From Ahaetulla prasina (taxonomy: Eukaryota; Chordata; Lepidosauria; Squamata; Colubridae): a stretch of 64,000 nt of DNA. The stretch is from NCBI RefSeq assembly GCF_028640845.1, contig NC_080540.1, positions 131,034,420 through 131,098,419 on the forward strand, written 5' to 3'. The translations under genes and the position numbers were made by a program. This document shows positions 22,595-32,186 of this stretch, in pieces. The notes under the pieces were generated by a model. The model did no database searches and was not told the origin of the DNA. It worked only from the letters and a program-made list of their open reading frames with translations. The first letter of the stretch is position 1; each line of letters opens with the position of its first letter.

Positions 22595-25500
22595 CTGTTC
22601 GGGAAAGAGACAAAAGTAACAGCACTGTCAGAAAGTAAAAACAAGGAAGAACGAGACTAGCGAGGCACAGTTCTTGATGCAAGAGATACCTCGATGCAAG
22701 ATTAAACACAGGACAGTCTGATTTTAAGAGCATCAGAAACTATGACGTCTAAATATAAACATTTAACTGACATGCCTCTGCGTCCCTGAATTCTTAAGGC
22801 AATGATAGTGATCCAAAGGAGTGTGAAGTACCCTAGAACAGCGTTTCTCAATCTTGGTGGCTTTAAATTGTGTAGACTGCTGGTTGCCGAATTCCGGGAA
22901 CTGAATTCTTGAGCAACTCTGGGTAGCTCAGAATAACAGCAAGATTGAGGAACACTGCCCTAGAATTTTGTTAATTTTGATTTACCTCAAATATCTATGC
23001 CTAATGGACAAGACCCATAAATCTTCTTGTGCAGTGCCACAATCTACTCCCCCCTCCTTCATGCCAGTTTCCCAGAATTTTTCATGAGTGCTAGATGTAT
23101 ATTTCCATTTCCTTTTCCACCACAGAAAGGGTATTACAGCCTTGTCAGGATAAAAATGATGGATGATCCATTATAACGTGTCTTGAGTTCTCTAGAGAAA
23201 AGTTGGAATACAACTGCACAAAATGTAAAAATCAGTAATTTATTCAAACTACTTTGGTGCAGTCAAATATGTATGAAAAGCATCAAGAACTGCAAGGCAG
23301 CCTTTCACAAGACGAATTCAGCTTTTCCCTTCGTTTGCAATGTGTGCAGAACAACACACCTAATTGTTGTTTATTACTCAGTCCTGCCTTTCCTCTTGCT
23401 GCTTGTGCAGCTCCTTTTATTTTAAAAAAGGTGCCACATTTGTATTTATTTGTACAGCTTTTAAACAATTGAAAAACATCTGGAGGAGGAGAGGGAGATG
23501 GCTTTGCACTTACTCCGCTTTCCACCAAAACTCAGAACTAGTTTCTCTTAATATAAAATCTGGGAAACTGAACACCATTAAACAGAATCTAGAGAATATT
23601 AATTTACTATAACATAGTTGTCAAGTTATGTGCAATTGCTACTCTCTTTAGAATGCTACTTTTAAGAAGGCCAGGAAGAAGTGGATGGCTCAGCTGATCC
23701 TTGGCCTTTTTTTGGGATATAGGCATCACCTATCAGATGATATATTTCATACTTCTCTTCCTCTCCTCTTTGTTATCTACCAGTGATGTGAAGCATAGTA
23801 AAGAAAACAATACAATGTCCCATGTTTCATTTCCAAGAAGAAGAAAAAAAAGAGAACTGAAATAGTGGTAGCAGCTCCATGTCTTTTCTATTTTCTAATT
23901 TGTTTTTCCTTAGTCTATCCTCCCTTCGTTTTTTACACTACTACTCCCAACATCCCTAACTAACTTGGCTGCAACTCTTGGGCATGTTTGCTAAAGATTG
24001 GGTGTGTGTATGTTTGTTGAAGTTATAGTTGAGACAATTCAATAAGATCACAAAGCTTTGTGTTTCAGTGTGAAGGTGTTTTGGTGAAATAACAGGATTG
24101 AAGCTAGCTCTACCTTTTACTATTTGACAAGAACAAAGGAATCCTACTCATCTACATACTTTTGCTGACTAATCCAATTTTGGCTCAAATAAAATGGTCC
24201 TACTTACAATTACATTACACAAGAGCAGGAATAATGAGCTTTCTTTTAAGAATCTCCTCCGCCAGCTCACTTTCTTGGAGACACCGATGGACCGTGTTAT
24301 TTCATGAGGAGCCTGGATGGCTAGCCCTGGAGATGTTGCTGATAAAGCGTTTCCATTTTCAGGGATGCGAAGTGATACAGCATTTAAGTTGACAAAAGTG
24401 AGACCATAAATGTCCTTCTCCTGATGGTCCACTTTGCTTTCCCCTTTTAAGGGCTGCCGATGGAGGCCTTCAATTACGAAAATGTTCTGGAAAGTGTGCT
24501 GGGCAATCATCAGCAAGGAATAGGTCAAGTTGAGGGCATTGATCGTGTCCCTTGGTGAACTGGCCACAGTGGCCACAATAGAATAATAGGAAATGGCATA
24601 TTGTCCTAAGGCTGCACCCATTAATAAGGCCACATCAAGTGTTCTAGTTGGATTCTTCTCACGGTCCATGTCTCTCTTGTCAAATCTGTAAACAATGGAG
24701 CCACCCACAGAGACGAGCGACATCAGGCTCAGGCAGACAATATTGAAAGTGTAGTACATGGTGAGCACTTGATTCTTCACGTTAGCTTTGTTTTTCGAAT
24801 TGATCTTGATTTCATACACAATCAGGATTGCTATGCCAGATGCCATGATCAAGAGTCCCATTATGAAACCCAAAAAGTAAGTCCTCTTGAAAAGCTTAAA
24901 CTTGAGGTGATGAATATGGTTGGAATGGTGGTCCATGATGCGGCCAACGTTCTTCCACATTACATAGATCATGGCAGAAGCAAACAGGCTGTACTCAATA
25001 TTGAAAGGATACAGCCAAAAGTAACCATTTTTGAAGATTTGGCAGATGTTACTTTTGCAACCACAGTTGTCAGAGAAGCCTTCTTTTAGATCAACTGCAG
25101 AGAGAGAAGGAAAGCAGGTCAAGATTAGCTCAGGAAGTTTTGTTTTTAATTTTTTTTGATTGAAAATGACATTGATCAAAAATTTTGAATGGTACTGAAA
25201 TAAGAGGACTATTCTCAGAGCCAACTCTTATGATCTTTCAAAATTCAACCGAAGGAGATTTTTGAATTACTTTTCAATCTCTCCTCTCCTTCAAGGGGGA
25301 TTAAACCAGGGATGAAATCCAGCAGGTTCTGACAGGTTTTGGAGAACAGGTAGTGGAAATTTTGAGCAGTTCGGAGAACCAGCAGTGGAAATTTTGAGTA
25401 CCGTATTTTTCGGAGTATAAGACGCACCTTTCCCCCCCAAAAAGAGGGTGAAAATCTGGGTGCGTCTTATACTCTGAATGTAGCCCCTTCCAGCTTCTCA

Positions 25501-28500
25501 AACGGAGGTTATAGAGGCTGAAAAAAAGCATTAGGAACAGAGCTTCAGAAAAGCAGCCCCCAAACAGAGCTTCAGAGGTTTTTTTTCTGAAGCTGTTTCA
25601 GACGCTTTCAGAGTCAGAAAAAAAGCAAGGCACAGAGCTCATAATCAAGGAACCTGTTGCTAAAATTCACCTCTGGAGCAGCTGATTGGAGGTATTCCAG
25701 GAGGCAGATCCACCTGCCAATCAGTTTTTTTCTTACTTTCCTCCCCAAAAACTAAGGTGCATCTTATACTCAAAAAAATACTGTAGTTCAGAGAACTGGC
25801 AAATGCCACTTCTGACTGGCCCCAGAATGGCGTGGGAATGGAAATTTTGAAGTATCCTTCCCCTGCCACGCCCACCAAGCCACACCATGCCCACCAAGCC
25901 ACATCTATGTTTCTTCATAGCCACTGATCTATGTTTCTTCATGTATTATTCTTGTGATATGCATTACGCCCACAAGTATCTCTTTTACCAAAATAGAGAT
26001 TATCTATCTGCCTGGTTCAATAAACTCATGAAGAGATGTCCTGCATTCTTTTTCTTTAATAGATCAAGGAGGAATGGACCTGGAAATCTTTTCTGCAACT
26101 GCCCCATCAATAATCTGTATGACCCACACATTCCCATCTCTCTCCAGAACAACAAAAATCTGGCTTTTTAGGAAAGTGGATTTACAGTTTAAATACAGTA
26201 ATATAGATTGTCTGGAGACTTGAAGTATATTTGGGCCAGCTGATTATATTTTTATTGGTTTATAATATTTATCTTATTCTTTAATGGATTTATTTACATG
26301 TTAGCCACCCACTCTGGAGCCATATGGCTAATTATAAAAAGATGAACAAATAAAGGACAGGTAGTCTTCCACTTATAATAATTCATTTAATGACCATTCA
26401 AAATTACAATGGCACTGAAATGTGAGACTTATGACCATTTTTCACACTTATGACCTTTGCAGCATCCCCATGGTCACGTGATCAAAATTTGGACACTTGG
26501 CAACAGGTTCACATTTATGATGGTTGCACTGTCCTGGGGTCATGTGATCCTCTTTTGCAACTTTCTGACCAGCAAAATCAATGGGGAAGCCAGATTCACT
26601 TTACAACTTTGTTACTAACTTAGCAACACTGGTGATTCACTTAACAACTGCGGCAAGAAAGGTTGTAAAATGAGGCAAAACCCACTTAACAAATGTCTCA
26701 CTTACCAATAGAAACGTTGTGCTCAATTGTGGTCATAAGTCAAGGACTACCTGTATATGTGTTTATTTGGGATCGAGAAAGAGATAAGCCTCGAAGGGTT
26801 TGAGCTCTACATTCCTTTATTTTTTTTAATTTACTGCCTCTGTTACTTGTTACCTGTTAGACTGTGTCCCTGTTTGATAATGATCAATGCGAGGAAAGAG
26901 AAGAGAGAACCCAACCAAATCCTCCTAACACTGAAAGACAGTTTTCCATAAAGCAGGGGTCCCCAACCATCGGCCCACTACTAGGCTGCAGCCTGTTGAA
27001 ACTGGGCTGCACGAGTGATGGGCAAGTGTGCATGTGCACACGCATGCAAGGCTCCACTCGCATGAGTGGCGGGCCAGTGGTGAGCAAGCATGCATGCCCG
27101 TGTGAAGTTCCATTGTGCTCACATGCTGTGTGGATGGAGTTGTGGATGGAGATGTGCACGGGTACTCCTGCCACTCACACGTTGGGCCTGGTTGCCAAGG
27201 AAGAAAGATCGTGGACCTCTGCCTTAAAGTAATGCCCTCTAGGTTCATTTTATCACAATTCTTATGTTTCCCAGTCAACGTACCCATCCGGTGTGATATA
27301 TTTCCATCTGGTTTTTTTGATTCAGCCTTATGCACTGATTCATCTGTTACAGCTGACATCCACACTGCTAGATTGGTGGTTAAGATGAGCATCAGTCCAC
27401 ATCTATCATAGAAAAATGGAGAATTTTGGTTTAATGAATAAGCTCTGTTCATTCCAAACACCCAACCCATCTCTGGAGACAGAGCAAGTAAACAGTAGTG
27501 ATCAACCTTAACTGAAATACTTTAAGGATATTAGTAATTTAATTACATTCCAAAATGAGTCTAACTTTTCTGCTTGCAAATATTTCTCAAAAAGCTTCTT
27601 CCTTTTGATATAAATTCTTTTCGGTTGGCTAATATAGCATCCTTAGGGCCTGTCGTATTACTCTGTGCACCATGTCATATTACAGAGTAGCAATTGGCAA
27701 GTGATTGTTCATTGTACTAAATGAACACAGTAGACTAAACTATAAAGCAGGTTTGATATAATTTTAAAAAACCATGTTAAAACTAGGACACTACCAAAAT
27801 GTAAAGGAAAATCCTGGCTGTGTTATTATTCATTTTTATTTATTAATGAAATTTATTTGCTGCCCATCCTGTTTTGAAATGAGTATCCCACCCATGGATT
27901 AAGGATTTAGGGGCTCTCAAATTTGGTAAACTTGGCTCTCCAAGTTTGCCCACTTTTACTCTAAAGCAAGAAAATACTCTATTCAGAATTATCACCAGCT
28001 GTGATATTTAATCTTTTTACATCATATTACCCAATGGAAAAAAATTCAGAAAAGTGAAAAAGACAAGTCCTCCAGAAATCCTTCCCAGATCCAACATGAC
28101 CCTTGGAAAAGGTCTTTTACTTTCTTTGTTGGACATTATCGCTAATATTACTACAGATAATGCACTGAGATTCTGTCTGCCCAAACCCATCCTATTTTTC
28201 ATTCAGTCAATGACACCTGCAGCTTAACAAGATTGAAAGACATATTGTTGAATGATCTTGATCTTACCTGGTAAGATCCAAATGTACATGAACACAGTCT
28301 TTGGCAGAGACCCACAGAAAATAAGTCTGGAAAGAAAAAAAAATGCAAGTTTTAAATTTGCTTTCTATAGCATCTTGTTATCCTGGGCATGACCAGGATA
28401 GAGTTTCCTCGATTTATTGGAACACATTTTGCAAGATTTTGCTATCCAAATACTAAAACACTTATTGTTACTAATTACAACATAGATCCCAGACTTTTTG

Positions 28501-29078
28501 ATATATTTCAAGATTTGTTACATTTTAATTAGCTACCACATCTCACAACCAGATTATAGATTATTTAATGTTGGGAAGCACCAGTCTGGCAGGGAAGAGG
28601 GATTAAGCATGGAGCTAGCCTGGAGTCACTGTGCAACTGCAAAAGGGCTGTGATTGAAGCCCCTCCCCTCCTCTTCCCCCCCAAGTTCCTTGAAGCCTTA
28701 TCTAATTGTTCCCAGAAGTAGGCTGCCAGACTGGGTAGATTTCTGTATTATAGATAGAATCTAATAAAGTAGCTAGTTTAAATCCTGCACATGTGGGTCT
28801 GATTGTTTGTGCCTGACATTTAATTATACTTGAAATAGTTATTTATTTATTTATTTAGTTAGTTATTAATTATACTTGAAATATTTATTTATTTATTTCG
28901 TCAAGCATGTATAAATTAACAGATATTAACAGATATAAACACGATTATGAATACAGGAAATGGATACAGATAAATGGGGACAGTAGGACAGGGGCAGTAG
29001 GCACGTTGGTGCGCTTATGCAAGCCCCTAAAAATATGGAACGCTTCACCAATTTGCGTGTCATCCTTGCACAAGGGCC

Positions 29079-29129
<51 letters not shown>

Positions 29130-30712
29130 GCATATATATATTGGTGCACACAAACCAATTGTTTTCCTATGCTTATTCTAAGGAACAAAATATTACTGCA
29201 ATTCAAGCTACCTCTTAAACTGAATAGCACCCTCCTACCATTTAAAGTCTATTCAAGCTTTATCTAGCTTTTATTTTCTCCCTGCTCTATGCCTCCCCCA
29301 ACCAATTAGTATTTGATTGCATATAAATATGGTTAAATATATAACAGTTACAAACTCACCTGGACAATTACAAACACAGCCTGCACAATTGGATACATGA
29401 TTTTGATGACTGGTACGCACTGGTAGTAACTGAAGTATCCTGTCTTGAATATATCCATCACCAATGTGAGGATTGCAAACAAGACCAAGCCACCTGTTTT
29501 GGAAAACAAATGTCATTATCTTCCCATAATAAATACACAAGCCAAACTCTTTAATTTAGTTCTATGAAGCTCACAGCCAGGACAAATCTTCCTCATCCCA
29601 GGAAAGAAGACAAGGGATGCCCCAATTCTGCCAAAACCCCAAGCCCTATTTTATTGCACTACTAAACTTGTAAAATTGATTGATTAGTCTATAAATCTTC
29701 CCTTGAGCAAGTGTGGTGTCCAACTTCAATGTTAGGGTTAAACCTTCTTTTCTACAAATAATGTTTAGGAGCAGCAGCAGTCTTTCAAATCCTTAGGGCT
29801 AATTTATTCCAGAAGTAAGCACCATTTCCAACTTTTCACTGAGCCCTGAGAGACTTATGATAGACTTGTTATCATTTTGCTCAGACAAGAGACCTGAGTT
29901 GACTGCTCACTTCTATAATTTTCAATCCATACTCCTTGTATGCTTGTCCAGAATACCATATTTAATCGTATCTTAGCTATACACAATCAAGCTTGAAGTG
30001 GATCCAAGACCTAGCTTAGGAGCTCCCTGAACATTAGTGAGCTCTAATTAGAGCCTAACTCTCCAGAGCTGTGATCAATTTGATTCACAGTTTCCTTCCG
30101 GGTACTCATTTACTCACAAGCATTTAACATTTTGAATCTTATAAATGTGATGGGAGCCACTGAGATTTTTTTTTAAACAAACATGGGTAGGACTGATGCA
30201 CTGATAAACCCAGCACTCCTCCAGCATGACAATATTGGCTGTGCTTTGCTTTGCCTCTTATCAAATCAAAAGTATGCTTTAACCAGCGTCTCCTTACCTC
30301 TTAGCCAGATAGGGCCTGCGTGATTGTCTTTGTAAGGGATGGCAGCCTGCCGCTTGGAGGTACTGAAGATATAGAACAGCATCCAGATGATGCCAATCAG
30401 CATCACAATGGTGAGCATGAAAAAGGCATCATAGTCATGCAGTTTGACATTTTTGAATGCCCCACCACTGACAAGAGTGCATGCTAGTAGCATCAGGTTG
30501 ATGGCTAGCAGGATAGAGAAAACACGCCCGCCTTTTTTCCAAACTTCCTTGGGGCTGTGCGGCAAAGAGATAGAGGAGAATCTATGTATATGTTGGCCAA
30601 CAGGTGGTAAATGATCAGGACTAAAGCTGCTCTTGTCATCCTTCTGGCCGGAACCCATGATGGAACCTTCACGTTTGATCTCACTGTCTTTCCTTGAAGA
30701 CACGTTGGTCAT
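22424..30712 (-). CDS. OTOP2: OTOP2, otopetrin-2 proton channel (whole spliced coding span)
   Basis: Otopetrins are proton-selective channels with twelve membrane helices, acting as dimers in the plasma membrane. Six coding exons can be placed by GT/AG boundaries: 30712-30298, 29493-29360, 28326-28268, 27402-27284, 25094-24208 and 22594-22424. They join without breaking frame (1785 bases, 594 residues plus stop). The product follows known OTOP2 closely: KEVWKKGGR before helix 1, the HAGPIWLRGG joint, FLWVSAKDCVHVHLDLT, YPFNIEYSLFAS, NPTRTLDVALLMGAALGQYA and FYRMHAV near the end. These favour OTOP2 over OTOP1 or OTOP3, as does the divergent USH1G neighbour. The N-terminal cytoplasmic part is about 35 residues longer than in human OTOP2 if the first ATG is used; a second in-frame ATG in good context is codon 19. 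No internal stops are seen. Function in this animal is inferred from the family. Confidence 0.95.
22839..22957. mobile_element. hAT MITE in OTOP2 intron 5
   Basis: The ends CAGCGTTTCTCAATCTTG and GCAAGATTGAGGAACACTG form imperfect inverted repeats. CCCTAGAA flanks it exactly at 22831-22838 and 22958-22965, an 8-bp hAT-type duplication. Confidence 0.88.
22966..24207 (-). other. OTOP2: OTOP2 intron 5, remainder
   Basis: Intronic DNA without a recognised element; several short frames have no domain. Confidence 0.5.
24208..25094 (-). CDS. OTOP2: OTOP2 coding exon 5 (large)
   Basis: This 887-base exon has acceptor CTCTGCAG and donor GTAAGT and encodes residues 243-538. It starts with a cysteine-rich extracellular stretch (DNCGCKSNICQIF). 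It then carries the C-terminal half of the channel: YPFNIEYSLFASAMIYVMWK, FNIVCLSLMSLVSVGGSIVY, the highly conserved TRTLDVALLMGAALGQYA, and MIAQHTFQNIFVIEGLHR. A variable cytoplasmic loop follows, and the exon ends in ESSLFLLLCNVI. The large penultimate exon matches the known gene structure of the family. Confidence 0.95.
25307..25905. mobile_element. hAT-type MITE interrupted by a TA-flanked MITE
   Basis: The left part (CAGGGATGAAATCCAGCAGG to GGAAATTTTGAG, 25307-25398) and the right part (GTTCAGAGAACTGGCAAATG onward, 25786-25905) match the intact element at 59621-59850. The intervening 383 bases are a second transposon. The right terminus is missing. It lies in OTOP2 intron 4 beside exon 5. 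Confidence 0.82.
25401..25783. mobile_element. TA-flanked MITE nested in a hAT MITE
   Basis: The ends CCGTATTTTTCGGAGTATAA and TTATACTCAAAAAAATACTG are inverted repeats, continuing inward as GACGCACCTTT and AAGGTGCATC. TA dinucleotides flank both sides (25399-25400, 25784-25785), as in Tc1/mariner insertions. No transposase frame is present. Confidence 0.82.
25906..26356 (-). other. OTOP2: OTOP2 intron 4, part
   Basis: The phrase GATCTATGTTTCTTCAT occurs twice near 25905-25940, a small tandem duplication. Otherwise nothing is recognised. Confidence 0.4.
26357..26754. mobile_element. ACAGGTAGTCC-family MITE
   Basis: A 398-bp repeat bounded by ACAGGTAGTC and GACTACCTGT inverted ends, with the inner motifs CAGCATCCCCATGGTCACGT and TTAACAACTG. 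Other copies lie at 57245-57601, 58749-59155 and 63658-64000, and a degenerate one near 38780-39370. I cannot assign the superfamily. Confidence 0.75.
26954..27221. mobile_element. hAT-type element in OTOP2 intron 4
   Basis: It starts CAGGGGTCCCCAACCATCGG and ends GTGGACCTCTG. The flanking octamers CCATAAAG (26946-26953) and CCTTAAAG (27222-27229) match at seven of eight bases. The element ends about 60 bases from the OTOP2 exon 4 donor. Confidence 0.82.
27284..27402 (-). CDS. OTOP2: OTOP2 coding exon 4
   Basis: This is a 119-base exon with acceptor ATGATAG and donor GTACGT. It encodes RCGLMLILTTNLAVWMSAVT and DESVHKAESKKPDGNISHRM. NIS is a possible N-glycosylation site in the loop where human OTOP2 also has NAS. 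The exon ends one base into a codon, which the first two bases of exon 5 complete. A hAT-type element ends about 60 bases beyond the donor. Confidence 0.88.
27403..28267 (-). other. OTOP2: OTOP2 intron 3
   Basis: Intronic DNA, AT-rich; no element recognised. Confidence 0.5.
28268..28326 (-). CDS. OTOP2: OTOP2 coding exon 3
   Basis: This is a 59-base micro-exon with acceptor TTTCCAG and donor GTAAGA. It encodes TYFLWVSAKDCVHVHLDLT, which is nearly identical to the human segment, and ends two bases into the next codon. It is too short to appear as an open frame by itself. Confidence 0.92.
28327..28820 (-). other. OTOP2: OTOP2 intron 2, left part
   Basis: No element is recognised between exon 3 and the microsatellite region. 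Confidence 0.45.
28821..28882 (+). repeat. Duplicated 16-mer around ATTT repeats
   Basis: TAATTATACTTGAAAT occurs at 28821-28836 and 28867-28882, separated by an ATTT-type microsatellite. It adjoins the tail of the U6-LINE chimera. Confidence 0.75.
28883..29028 (-). mobile_element. LINE 3' end fused to the U6 copy
   Basis: Directly after the U6 T-run, the minus strand reads AGGGGCTTGCATAAGCGCAC, CAACGTGCCTACTGCCCCTG and on to an AAAT-repeat tail. This aligns with the 3' UTR of the LINE at 30862-31310, which after its stop codon reads AGGGGCGTGCATAAGAGCAC. The U6 and LINE parts read in the same orientation, as expected of a chimeric cDNA. Confidence 0.8.
29029..29135 (-). pseudogene. RNU6: U6 snRNA retrocopy
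   Basis: On the minus strand 107 bases match vertebrate U6. Recognisable blocks are CGCTTCGGCAGCACATATAC, AGAGAAGATTAGCATGG, the ACAGAG box region and the T-run end (CCATATTTTT). I count three substitutions in the body, two in CCCCTGCGCAAGG and one in AAATTCGTG. The first five bases do not match. No U6-type TATA box sits at the right distance upstream; a TATATATA run abuts the 5' end instead. It is therefore most likely a retrocopy, not a working gene. It lies in OTOP2 intron 2. Confidence 0.9.
29360..29493 (-). CDS. OTOP2: OTOP2 coding exon 2
   Basis: This is a 134-base exon between an AAAACAG acceptor and a GTGAGT donor. It completes the glycine codon split with exon 1 and encodes GGLVLFAILTLVMDIF onward to VFVIVQ, the third and fourth membrane helices of the family. 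It ends in phase 0. Confidence 0.92.
29494..30297 (-). other. OTOP2: OTOP2 intron 1
   Basis: Intronic DNA; no element or open frame of note. Confidence 0.5.
30298..30712 (-). CDS. OTOP2: OTOP2 coding exon 1
   Basis: It encodes residues 1-138 and the first base of codon 139. A polar N-terminus is followed by helix 1 (about 64-84) and helix 2 (about 95-116), then PYKDNHAGPIWLRG. The donor is GTAAGG on the minus strand directly below 30298. The start chosen is the first ATG of the open frame; an A lies at -3. A pyrimidine-rich tract ending in CAG about 30 bases upstream of the ATG suggests a further non-coding 5' exon, which I cannot place. Confidence 0.92.
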
Positions 30713-30861
30713 GGTTTAACCGACACTAAAATAGAGCTGCCAGCATAAAGGAAAACAGAGAAAGAGAGAATGTGAGAACACTTCAGGACAAAATATATTC
30801 TTTTATACCAGAGTCCAGGTTTCTTTCAAGTTTAGGCTAATGGTGATAAAATGGTTTAGAC

Positions 30862-31310
30862 TTGAGTTTAACTCATAGAATCATCTATTACAATGTCCTT
30901 CCTGTCAAAGACTACTTCAGCTTCAATTGCAACAATACACGAGCAAAAAATAGATTTAAGCTTAATGTTAACCGCTCCAATCTTGATTGCAGAAAATATG
31001 ACTTCAGTAACAGAGTTGTTAATGCTTGGAATACACTACCTGACTCTGTGGTCTCTTCTCAAAATCCCCAAAGCTTCAACCAAAAACTATCTACTATTGA
31101 CCTCACCCTATTCCTAAGAAGTCTGTAAGGGGCGTGCATAAGAGCACCAGCATGCCTACCGTTCCTGTCCTATTGTTTCCTTTCATTATATCCAATTAAT
31201 ATAGTTATTACATACTCATGCTTATATATATGCTTATATATTGTATAGTTATTTCATGCTCATGTTTATATATACTGTGTGACAAAAATAAATAAATAAA
31301 TAAAATATTA
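30862..31310 (+). mobile_element. CR1/L2-group LINE 3' fragment
   Basis: A frame of 88 codons encodes a LINE C-terminus: YFSFNCNNTRAKNRFKLNVN, then YDFSNRVVNAWNTLPDSVVS and QNPQSFNQKLS. It ends in TAA, followed by a 3' UTR and an AAAT-repeat tail. RVVNAWNTLPDSVV is the typical last motif of CR1/L2-group proteins. It lies upstream of OTOP2 between the two genes. Confidence 0.82.
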
Positions 31311-32026
31311 GGCAGATGGAATGGAAAGCTGAATTGCAAAATGTAAGTCTAGATACAACCTGAGTCAGGATTTCTCAATAAAATTTGGATAGAATTTCTT
31401 ATATAATCCTTTCATTTTGAATGAAAGCCCATTTTGTTGTTCATATCTCATTATGATAGATGTAACGACTTACAATATTTTGGTGAGACTTCTTTTAAAT
31501 GTATTTATATTTAAAAAACCCTATAGAGGTATTTGTTTTCTTACCTGCTGAGTGAACATTCTCTTTCTCTAACTCTAACAAATCAATTTCCCTTTTGATA
31601 CCTTATTTGTTGACCAACAATTTAATTAATTTTTGAAATTGAGGCCTCCATTTTCTGAACCCGATTCAAACCACATCATGATCCATCAGTGAAAAGCTGG
31701 AACAAACTCTGAGCTTCCATCATCTCTTCTGGAGCTTGTGCCTCCAGATAAGCCTGGCTTATTTCTCAGCTGTAAAGTCAGGCTCATTATTAACACATAA
31801 CAAATCCACTATGTGCTTAGCAAGCTCCCTTAATTCCTTTTCTGGTCTGCAAGAATTGGGGCAAGCTATTTTGGACTGGAGACTATGGCTCCCAGAAGAA
31901 CAGAAATCACCATAGACAAAATGCCATACTGCAAACACTTCTTTACACCGAATCAAAAGCAAAACGTATCTCAGGATATGCATTGAGGAAAAACAAACCT
32001 CTAATTCAAGCCAATAAGAGATAATA
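31311..32026. other. OTOP2-USH1G intergenic, no element seen
   Basis: Unique-looking DNA in the divergent intergenic interval; regulatory elements are likely but not identifiable by eye. Confidence 0.4.
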
Positions 32027-32186
32027 AGGGGTCCTTGGTGCTCTCTGAGCTTGCTTGTTTTCTTGCAGACATTTTATTATCCTAACTAGGTAACATCATC
32101 AGTACTAGCACTGATGATGTTACCTAGTTAGAGTAATGAAACTTCTGCAAGAAAACAAGCAAGCTCAGAGAGCACCAAGGACCCCT
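32027..32186. repeat. 160-bp imperfect palindrome (foldback element)
   Basis: Arms 32027-32103 and 32110-32186 are inverted copies with few mismatches: AGGGGTCCTTGGTGCTCTCT at the left mirrors AGAGAGCACCAAGGACCCCT at the right. The spacer is about 6 bases. It is probably a foldback MITE. Confidence 0.88.

Noticed and set aside
26925..27470. A 181-codon minus-strand protein
   Set aside because: Only the part at 27284-27402 is coding, as OTOP2 exon 4; the rest reads through intron and a hAT element.
29029..29135. A working U6 snRNA gene
   Set aside because: The first bases differ from U6, no properly spaced TATA or proximal element is visible, and a LINE 3' end follows directly, so a retrocopy is more likely.
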